Shown piece by piece: positions 1 through 7,700 of a stretch of 38,252 nt of DNA. Origin of the DNA: an uncultured Treponema sp. (GTDB lineage Bacteria; Spirochaetota; Spirochaetia; Treponematales; Treponemataceae). The stretch is from positions 1 through 38,252 of the forward strand of contig CAJPOF010000016.1 in assembly GCA_905372235.1 (NCBI GenBank), written 5' to 3'. Numbering within the stretch: position 1 is the first letter of the stretch; every line of letters begins with the position of its first letter. Under the pieces are notes generated by a model. The model was not told where the DNA came from. It did no database searches and saw nothing but the letters and a program-made list of their open reading frames with translations. Made by a program: the position numbers and the translations under genes.

Positions 1-63
1 CCTCGATTCCTCGATTCCTCGATTCCTCGATTCCTCGATTCCTCGATTCCTCGATTCCTCGAT
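1..63. repeat. 8-bp tandem repeat, about 7.9 copies
   Basis: The unit CCTCGATT is repeated seven times without error, followed by 7 of 8 bases of another copy. The array is cut by the window edge, so its full length is unknown. It ends 54 bp before the start codon of the exported WD40-like protein. A perfect 8-bp array, whose unit is not a multiple of three, is prone to slippage. Confidence 0.97.
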
Positions 64-107
64 CGGAATATCTTCATTTCATCATGCGGTGATTTTGTAT
101 TCCGGAG
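64..107 (+). promoter_or_regulatory. Inverted repeat reaching into the Shine-Dalgarno of the first gene
   Basis: CGGAATA (64-70) and TATTCCG (98-104) form 7-bp arms around a 27-nt loop. The right arm ends on the first G of the GGAG ribosome-binding site (104-107), so the hairpin could partly hide it. No promoter is clear here. The pairing may be accidental. Confidence 0.3.
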
Positions 108-117
108 TCATTGGATT

Positions 118-1737
118 TTGAGAAAAATGAAATCAGCCATTCCTAAAATATTCAATGCGTTCATATTCATGCAGTTTCTTTTCTGCTCCGCTTTGCTTTC
201 GGCACAGGTCGTAAAGCTTGAAAAACCTGTAAAAGTCCTTTCGCTGAATGCAGACGACAGCGTTCTTTCTGTCGCCACAGAGGATTTTCTTTTGGCATTC
301 AAAACCTCTTCCTATGCAAGCATAGTTACAATCGACGAAAAAAATGTAAACCGAAGTGTTTTCAGCAAGGAACGGAACGGGGAACTTCTTGTTTCGATGA
401 CAGACGGCGGAAAATTTCTGCTTTACAAGCGGGCGGCGTCAGGCAAAAAGTCTTACGAAAAAACAGAGTCGTATTTATTAAGCGATTATGCAAAAGGAAA
501 GACGATTGTTGCAACTGCATTTAGCAACAGGACGAACTACATAGCGGCGGCGTGTTCAGATTTTTCTATTCAGTTGTATTTTAAATTGCGCTTCACGCAG
601 ACTATGTTCACCGTTACCCTGAAAGGACATAATTCCGCCATAAAAAGCCTTTCGTTCAGCAACGACGAAAAACACCTTGTTTCCGTTTCGGAAGACGGAG
701 ATGCGATTGTCTGGGACTGCGCCACATACGCCCGCGTCGCAAGCATCGAAAACGTATACATGAAAAGCGACATTCCGCTTTTTTTTACGTCGGACGGAAG
801 GCTTGTAAGCATGGAAGACGAGCATTCTTTTAGGGTTTCCGACATAAAAGGACGGAAAAAAATTGTCGTCGATACTGAAAATGCCATACGGCTTTTAAAG
901 CCGCTTAGGAATTCGGACAGGGTTTCGGTTCTGAACGAAAACAACGAAATAGTCGTGTACAGCATAAAATCAAAAAAGCCGGTCGGGAATATGCGGCTTC
1001 CCGAAGCGGAAAACGCAGAGATAACGGATTTTGCTTTTTGCAGAAAAGAAAACGCAGTTTTTGCAGGATGCGCTGACGGTTCCGTTCATAAAATAAAATA
1101 CGGCGGAGAAAATGTCGGCGGCGGAGAAGGGTCTTCCGATGGCCAAGGCGACGGCGAAAACTCTGAAAACGGCGGAAGTTCAGGTTCGTTCAAGACGGCT
1201 CTAAAAACTGAGAAGACGCATTTTCTTTCCGTTTCGGCTCTTTCAGGATTTTTGCAGCCTGAAAAGACCAATTTCAAATACCTTTTCGGACTTGACGCAG
1301 GTTACAGAAATTCGTTCCTGACTTCTCCCTTGTACATAGGTGCGGGAGTTAGAGCGAAAATAGCTCTTCCCAAAAAGGATTTTCCGAGCCATTACGAAGA
1401 CTTTAGCGGTAACGAGATTACTCCTCCGTTCCTGTGGCTTTTTGAGGCGTATGCTCCGGTGGGCATCGAGGTCGTTCTTGACAGAAAAGGTTATGCCGTT
1501 TTGTTCGAGGAAGTTTCTCTTACGGGAAGGGTGGGGTTTATTTCCCATCCGAAAGTCGCCGCATCAAAACCTTTTTTTTCTTTGGGCGGAAGGATAACCA
1601 CGGGCATCACTTTGAGATTCGTAACGTTTTCCCTTGCACTTGACTACGACTCGACATGGAATCTGTTTCCCGAAATAAGCATAGGCGGACGGATAGATTT
1701 TAAGGAAAAAACTACGAAAGGGGGAAAATCGTTGTGA
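118..1737 (+). CDS. Exported WD40-repeat-like protein with a possible C-terminal beta-barrel
   Basis: The 539-residue product starts with a hydrophobic signal segment ending near ALLSAQ (about residue 30). The middle is beta-propeller-like. The clearest WD40 repeat lies around residues 168-207 (LKGH ... IVWD), and other blades are degenerate. A Gly/Ser/Asn-rich linker (about 329-357) leads to a C-terminal part of about 175 residues with alternating hydrophobic and aromatic strands and a final strand ending in IDF, resembling an outer-membrane barrel. The start is taken as TTG at 118, with GGAG 10 nt upstream; ATG at 127 is the alternative. The next lipoprotein gene overlaps its stop, so the two are probably co-translated. 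I know no named family for the whole architecture. Confidence is high for the gene and moderate for the domain reading. Confidence 0.85.
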   Translation: MRKMKSAIPKIFNAFIFMQFLFCSALLSAQVVKLEKPVKVLSLNADDSVLSVATEDFLLAFKTSSYASIVTIDEKNVNRSVFSKERNGELLVSMTDGGKFLLYKRAASGKKSYEKTESYLLSDYAKGKTIVATAFSNRTNYIAAACSDFSIQLYFKLRFTQTMFTVTLKGHNSAIKSLSFSNDEKHLVSVSEDGDAIVWDCATYARVASIENVYMKSDIPLFFTSDGRLVSMEDEHSFRVSDIKGRKKIVVDTENAIRLLKPLRNSDRVSVLNENNEIVVYSIKSKKPVGNMRLPEAENAEITDFAFCRKENAVFAGCADGSVHKIKYGGENVGGGEGSSDGQGDGENSENGGSSGSFKTALKTEKTHFLSVSALSGFLQPEKTNFKYLFGLDAGYRNSFLTSPLYIGAGVRAKIALPKKDFPSHYEDFSGNEITPPFLWLFEAYAPVGIEVVLDRKGYAVLFEEVSLTGRVGFISHPKVAASKPFFSLGGRITTGITLRFVTFSLALDYDSTWNLFPEISIGGRIDFKEKTTKGGKSL

Positions 1738-2177
1738 AAACGCGGCGGACTTGTCTTTTTTCTGCGATAGTTTTTGTTTTTCTCTTTTCTTCGTGCAAAA
1801 GTCCTTTCGATGTGCTTTCCGACTACAACAGCCATTTTGAAAAAGCGCCTGCGGTTTCATCGGACATTTTGTCTTCCGGAAAGGCCCATCTTATGCTGAA
1901 TGAGTTTTATAAAGTCAGGATTGACCACACGCTTGTTCTTACCGCTCCTATGGGCGGCGAAAACTATTCATGGAAAATAACTGATGTGGGCGGAAAAAAT
2001 GCATACATCGAAAAAGCGGGCATGAGGCTCAGCCTGTACATACCTAGGACAGACCTTTATGCGGCGGTTTTAGCTGCACCCGGTAAAAGCCGTCTGTACG
2101 AGGTTTTGCTGACCGTTGAGAAAAACGGAAACTCGTATTCCGACAGCGCGGTCATTGTGTTGTACGCAACAGACTGA
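1734..2177 (+). CDS. Small lipoprotein of unknown function
   Basis: This is a 147-residue protein with a short basic N-terminus, a hydrophobic core and a lipobox-like FLFSSC, with the acylated cysteine expected at residue 21. The rest is predicted mostly beta, about the size of one Ig-like domain. The GTG start at 1734 sits inside the upstream stop (GTGA overlap) and is preceded by GGGGG at 1720-1724. Tight coupling to the WD40-like gene suggests the two products act together at the envelope. I do not recognise the family. Confidence 0.85.
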   Translation: MKTRRTCLFSAIVFVFLFSSCKSPFDVLSDYNSHFEKAPAVSSDILSSGKAHLMLNEFYKVRIDHTLVLTAPMGGENYSWKITDVGGKNAYIEKAGMRLSLYIPRTDLYAAVLAAPGKSRLYEVLLTVEKNGNSYSDSAVIVLYATD

Positions 2178-2198
2178 TGTTTCGGTCTGAATATTAAA

Positions 2199-2234
2199 GG
2201 CATCGGATTTTGAGCATTTGCGTGCTTTGATGCC
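2199..2234 (+). promoter_or_regulatory. Hairpin in the leader of the 2261 lipoprotein gene
   Basis: GGCATC (2199-2204) pairs with GATGCC (2229-2234), and AGCA (2213-2216) with TGCT (2223-2226) inside it. No T-run follows, so it is not an intrinsic terminator. It lies 14 nt before the AGAGGAGG ribosome-binding site and could be a leader structure or a processing site. Confidence 0.35.
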
Positions 2235-2260
2235 GTATTAAATCTTCAGAGGAGGATACT

Positions 2261-4273
2261 ATGAGATTTAAGAAAACGCTTTTTATCTTGTCGGCTGTTT
2301 TTGCGTTCGTTCTTGCGGGTTGCCAAAACGGCTTGATGGGAAGGGTTGCGGATGACGGAAACGCCGAAAGCACTGTAACATTTTCCGTTTCGGACATACC
2401 GACCGACTGGGCTCGTATGATAGAACAGGCGAAAAATCCTGCCTCGCGAACAATAATGCCTTCTGCGCATTTCCCGTTGAATCATACAGATCTCACCTTC
2501 ATTCTGTCGGGCCGTTCAAACACTGGAAGGGAGTTACCTAAGACAGGCTCGCAGGCTATAAAGCCTGTTTTGACACACGGAACTACGAATGCCACATTCA
2601 CGCAGTTGCTTGGGGCTGGCGTCTGGGATTTGACCCTTACAGCCTACAAGGGATACTCTGATGGAGCTTCCGTTTTCAAGCCTGTGCTTCAGGGACACTG
2701 CACAGTGGATATTTCAAACTCCAACGGAACTGCCACGTTCAAGATGACCACCGACGGTCTTACCACCCCTGGAACTGTAAAAGTATCGGGAAATGTAAAG
2801 GACGATTTGGGAAAATGCTCCCACTACGAGATAGGAATATACAACGCATATTCGGGAGCTCTCATAGAAAAATATACGGACAATGACGGAACGGAAAAAA
2901 CAATCCACACTGACTGTAAGTATGATAGGACTGCGACTGTAGGTACATTTCCTTTCACTTACGAAACGGAAACGGTTTCTCCCAACGGAAAAATAACGCT
3001 GAACGCAGGCGCATACGATTTCCGCATGGTTTTCTTTAGAACGGGAGTTGCTCCTGAGCCTCCGTTCGTTCCGATAGGCTCTTACATCGAGGAACTTGTG
3101 GTGTTTCCGGGAATGGATCTTGACTACACTATTACGCCGAACCCGCTTGACGTTTTGCAGAAAGCTCCTACAGCGCCAGAAGATTTTAGGGCGTATCTTG
3201 TGAATGTTAGCGAGGATAAAGAGCCGGGCTATTACTATACAAAACTCACATGGAAACGTGCGAAATACGAGACCAACTACGAACTCAAGTTGAAACCTTC
3301 TTCAGATGACGGAGCAACGTTCAACCCCGCGGACGAGAAAATATACGGTTTCAAATCTACGGACACTAATGCGGATGATTTCTTGGCTTCAGTCATTTGG
3401 CACGAAGGAAACCTTGCGTACGGCTCGGAGTCTTGTACGCTAAAACTCATGATGGGTAAGGTGTATGAGGTGGAACTAAGGGCGCACAACTACATAGGAG
3501 ACAGCGCTTGGGTGGAAAGAAATACTTTGGACCTTACTCCGCCGCCTGCTGGTTTGACGTTCTTTGACTTCAATTCAACTCCTACAGAGAAAAAACACAT
3601 AAACAGGATGCGGGCGTCCTACAATCTGAACGGAGGTGAACTCACCTTGGCTGGATCTGCGCCGCCTGCGATAACGGGAGTGTACACAGTTTACGAATCC
3701 TACACTGGTACGGCGAAAACGCTTCTTGCGATTGCCGCATCCGGATCTCCGGGAAACCATCTTGTGCGCACTGGTACACCGCCTGTAGAATTTGTGGAAT
3801 GGCTTGATGCAGCGGGAGATCCAGCTGCTCCCAACTATACGTATCAAAATGTATTCGTTAAGGCTAATTTCGGCTTTGGACTTGAAGGCACTGTAACGCC
3901 GCCTGTGCATAATGAACTTGGTAAGACTAAACTTGATGTAGGCTACGGAAAGCTTGGAGATGCACCTACGCCGGTCTCGGAATCTCCTGTAGGATCAAAC
4001 CATTACCAAGTTCCCAAAAGGATAGGAAGCGATGTAATGTGGATCACGGTAAAAATCAACGCTCCGACGGAGTTTACGAATCTGCACTGCAAAGCGTCTT
4101 TTGCGCCCGGCGCAGGATTGAACAGCGTTGTGGATATTCCTTGCGATTCAACAGGCGTGTGCAAGTTCTCGACAGGACCTTACACCCCGCAGGTATTTAC
4201 GCTTTTGGTGATGGCTGAAGATATTGCGACACATCAGCTCCGCTCTCAGTCATATATCATAGATTTGTATTAG
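2261..4273 (+). CDS. Large multidomain surface lipoprotein
   Basis: The 670-residue product has a classic lipobox, VLAGC, with lipidated Cys21. A long beta-rich body follows. Residues about 300-420 resemble a fibronectin type III-like domain (APTAPEDF start, LTW and YELKLK strands). Residues about 445-545 resemble an InlB B-repeat / Listeria-Bacteroides repeat (YNLNGG, then FVEWLDAAG and VFVKANF). No catalytic motif is visible, so a binding or adhesion role is the best inference. The ribosome-binding site AGAGGAGG (2248-2255) is strong, and ATG 2261 is secure. An intrinsic terminator follows. It may belong with the starch-degrading lipoprotein downstream, but nothing in the sequence proves that. 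Confidence 0.85.
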   Translation: MRFKKTLFILSAVFAFVLAGCQNGLMGRVADDGNAESTVTFSVSDIPTDWARMIEQAKNPASRTIMPSAHFPLNHTDLTFILSGRSNTGRELPKTGSQAIKPVLTHGTTNATFTQLLGAGVWDLTLTAYKGYSDGASVFKPVLQGHCTVDISNSNGTATFKMTTDGLTTPGTVKVSGNVKDDLGKCSHYEIGIYNAYSGALIEKYTDNDGTEKTIHTDCKYDRTATVGTFPFTYETETVSPNGKITLNAGAYDFRMVFFRTGVAPEPPFVPIGSYIEELVVFPGMDLDYTITPNPLDVLQKAPTAPEDFRAYLVNVSEDKEPGYYYTKLTWKRAKYETNYELKLKPSSDDGATFNPADEKIYGFKSTDTNADDFLASVIWHEGNLAYGSESCTLKLMMGKVYEVELRAHNYIGDSAWVERNTLDLTPPPAGLTFFDFNSTPTEKKHINRMRASYNLNGGELTLAGSAPPAITGVYTVYESYTGTAKTLLAIAASGSPGNHLVRTGTPPVEFVEWLDAAGDPAAPNYTYQNVFVKANFGFGLEGTVTPPVHNELGKTKLDVGYGKLGDAPTPVSESPVGSNHYQVPKRIGSDVMWITVKINAPTEFTNLHCKASFAPGAGLNSVVDIPCDSTGVCKFSTGPYTPQVFTLLVMAEDIATHQLRSQSYIIDLY

Positions 4274-4343
4274 AGCATTTACAAAATGTTACTCAGATGA
4301 GCCGACTCTTATGAATTTCGGCTAGCCTAAGTTCAATAATCTG

Positions 4344-4408
4344 AAAGAAGGCAATCGGCTGTCCGCAAAATTAATTTTTGGACGCACGGTTGCCTTCTTT
4401 TTGTTTTT
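4344..4408 (+). terminator. Rho-independent terminator after the 2261 lipoprotein gene
   Basis: An 11-bp perfect stem joins AAAGAAGGCAA (4344-4354) to TTGCCTTCTTT (4390-4400). Inside it, GTCC (4361-4364) can pair with GGAC (4379-4382). A T-rich tail follows. The A-rich left flank would let it work in both directions. Confidence 0.8.
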
Positions 4409-4448
4409 ACCGTATAGAATCAAATCAGATAGTTAACCGTGTAATAAA

Positions 4449-4577
4449 GAACGACGAGCTAATCATGTCCGTCCTGCGACCGAACCTACCAACTGGCGAG
4501 AATCGGATGGAATATCCAATTCTCGAGACGGACATACGAAAGATTATATATTGAACGATACATAATCATGTCCGTCC
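4449..4577. repeat. Direct/inverted repeat array able to form alternative hairpins
   Basis: AATCATGTCCGTCC occurs twice in direct orientation (4461-4474 and 4564-4577), each preceded by GAACGA a few bases upstream. Between them GACGGACAT (4527-4535) is the inverse of the core ATGTCCGTC, so it can pair either upstream (4465-4473) or downstream (4568-4576). Nested inside is a hairpin of CGAGAAT (4497-4503) with ATTCTCG (4519-4525) and GGAT with ATCC. Apart from this and the terminator, I see no gene in 4274-4710. A TATAAT at 4632-4637 may be the -10 of the next gene, with a poor -35. Confidence 0.8.
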
Positions 4578-4710
4578 CGTAGTTTTTCAGGATTCCATAA
4601 CATTTTATTTTGCTTTAATTTTGAAATAGTGTATAATTGTTTAAATTGAAGAGGGTGTGTTCCGGTCTTATCTACTACAATTTTATATTTGCATATGATT
4701 TGGGGGTTAT

Positions 4711-7700
4711 ATGAAGGGTAAATTTTCACGAATCGGTGTTGTCTTGTTTTCTATGGCTTTGCTTGCGCTTGGATTTTTGTCGTGCAAGGCTGAAATTTCG
4801 TCCGACAATAATTCGAACGGGTCTTCGCAGGGAAGCATTAGCGTTGACTTTTCAAAGAACAATTTTTCAAGCCGCGAGGTATACGTTCAAATCATAGATA
4901 AGGCGGACATCACTGTTTCCGGAACGGGAATGACTTCCGTGTCTAAAAATGATGTGGATGTTTCTCCTTCGGAATCTTCCGTGATAATCGAAAAAATCCC
5001 TGCCGGAAAAAACAGGGTTGTTTCGGTTCAGGCAAAACGAACCATCAAAAGCATTTTGGACAAGATGGACGGCGTTGCCCTAAAATCGATCGTGGACGTA
5101 AAGGCGGGCACTGTAAAGCACGTGTCGGTAAGTTGGACTTCCACGCCTTTGGGAAGTGTTGTCGAAAAACTTATTTCTGACGGCTACGATGCCTCTCTTT
5201 TGGACGATGAAAAGATTCAGAAAATTAAGGACATGATTCCTTCTGCCTGGGGGCTTACCGACATCGGGAAGATTTGCGATACGGTAAGGAACGGAACGAC
5301 CCACGCATCCTATTCAATGACTCCGGGTTCTGTGGATTTCAATGTTAACACGGCTCTTTCCGGCGCGTCCGCTTGGATAAACGATCCTGTTTCGGGAAAA
5401 ACACTCGGACTTACGGGAACCGGTCAGACGATTTCAGATGTCGCTCCGGGTACATGGGATTTTTATATCGTAGATGAAAACGGAACAGTTCTTTATTCTG
5501 AAAAACTTACCGTAAAAGAAGGGGAATCCGCATCGGCGAATTCGGGAAATCCAATCACTGTCAAAGTTCCTCTTCCTCGTCTTGAAGACAGTTCCGGAAA
5601 ATCGATAAACGAGTTCATCTCTTCCGCAACGACAGTGTACCTTTCATTGAGGACATTTGACGGTGAAACTCCACTGAGCGGAGGAAAAATTTATTATACT
5701 CTCGATGGCTCAGACCCTCGTTCTTCTTCAACAAAAATGGAATACTCGTCGTCGGGAATTCCCGTTTCTGTGGAAACTAAACTCAAGGCTGTGGGCGTTT
5801 GCTCAGGCTTCTATGATTCCGATGTGGCAAGTTGGACTTTCTCGGCTCTGGAACTTGGAAAAATGCATCCTTCCGAGGGGCAGTTTTCTCCTGTTGACGA
5901 AGCGACTTGGGCTTCCGCATCTTATCCTTTGGGAGCAAAAGTTGATTCCGGGAATACAACGTTCGCCCTTTTCTCTAAGAATGCTACAAAAATCCTTCTT
6001 GAAATATACGATAGTCCTTACGGAAAAGACGCAAGGTATGATTATTGGCTTTCTAAAAATACGAGCGATAATATTTGGAGAGCAAAACTTTCAGGCGACC
6101 TTACGGGTAAATATTATGCATTCCGTTGCTGGGGCGAAAACTGGCAGTTCCAAGAGGCATGGAAAAGAGGAAACGATGCTTCCGGTTTTGTAGGCGATTT
6201 TGACAGCAATGGAAACCGTTTTAATCCGAACAAAGTTGTGTTCGACCCTTATTCAAGGGAACTTTCACATGACAAAAGTAATCCTTCCGCTTTGGGTTCT
6301 GTTCACAATGGTGGAATGTATGGAACAGGCGATGAAGATTACAACGGAGTTCGTAGACGAGAATTCGATACTGGAAAATACGCTCCAAAATCCGTTGTTG
6401 TAAACGATAGCACATCATTCGGCACAAAACCTGAGATTAAGCAAAAGGACGCTATAATTTACGAGGCGCACGTAAGAGGCCTTACGATGCATCCTTCTTC
6501 CGCACGCCTTTCTTCAATCCTTTCGGGAATCGATGGATTCGGTTCTGTTCCGGATGTTCCCGATGCCTACAGAGGCACTTACAAGGGTGCAGCTTGCATG
6601 GCAAAATACCTTAAAGCCCTTGGAATAAACACAATCGAGCTTCTTCCAGTGCATGAATCAGACAACGACGCAAACCCAAGCGACAAAGCGGGCGGAAACT
6701 ATTGGGCGTACATGACATACGGCTATTTTGCTCCCGACAGACGCTACTCATTCGATAAGACTCCCGGAGGTCCAACAAAAGAATTCAAGGAGATGGTGAA
6801 ATCTTTCCACGACGAAGGAATTGAAGTCTATCTTGATGTCGTCTATAACCACACTGGAGAAGGCGGACCTTGGTTTGGAAAAGGCGAACACGAACATGCT
6901 GGCGACAATTACAAAACTTGCGAAATCACTTTCATGCGCGGAATTGATAATTCTACATATTATTGTCTTACAAGCGATTCAAGTGTGAGCGCGATAAACG
7001 CCTCCTACTGGGAGACGACCGGCTGCGGAAACAATATGCAGTGCGACAATCCTGCGGTTCGAAAACTCATTTTGGATTCGCTTACATATTGGATAGACGA
7101 AATGGGCGTTGACGGCTTCAGGTACGATTTGGCTCCGGTTTTAGGCAGAGTGAAAAGCGGAACTGACTGGAACTTCTCAAGCGGCGCGCAGACTCTAACT
7201 GACATAGCTTCTCTCGGCACTTCAAAGAATGTGGAAATGATAGCCGAAGCATGGGACACTCAGTCCCCAGGCGGCTATCAGGTAGGAAATTTTCCTTCAA
7301 AATGGGGCGAATGGAACGGAAGGTTCAGGGACGCTCTTAGAAAATACGTTGGAAATGGAGAAAGGGGAAGCGTTAACGACTTCATAAACGGAGACTACGA
7401 TAATTTCAATGATCAGGAAGGCCCTCATAAATCCGTGAACTTTATTGTCGCTCATGACGGCTACACTCTTGCGGATTTGTGTTCAGGCTATTCTCCTGCA
7501 GGTCCTAGCTACAACGGCGACAAAACTAAACTTCAGTGGCCGTTCGGTCCATCCGATGGCGGAGATTCGTCCGCTCCCGGACAGGCGTTTATAGAAGCGA
7601 CCAAGGAAGCCGACAAGCGGCAGGCGAACAGAAACTTCACGGCGATTCAGATGATTAGCCGAGGAGTTCCGCTTATCGTGTGGGGAGATGAGTTCAACAG

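Noticed and set aside
1..63. The 8-bp array considered as a CRISPR.
   Set aside because: There are no spacers; it is a simple tandem repeat.
4273..4710. Insertion-sequence remnant suspected from the inverted repeats.
   Set aside because: No transposase fragment and no flanking target duplication is visible.
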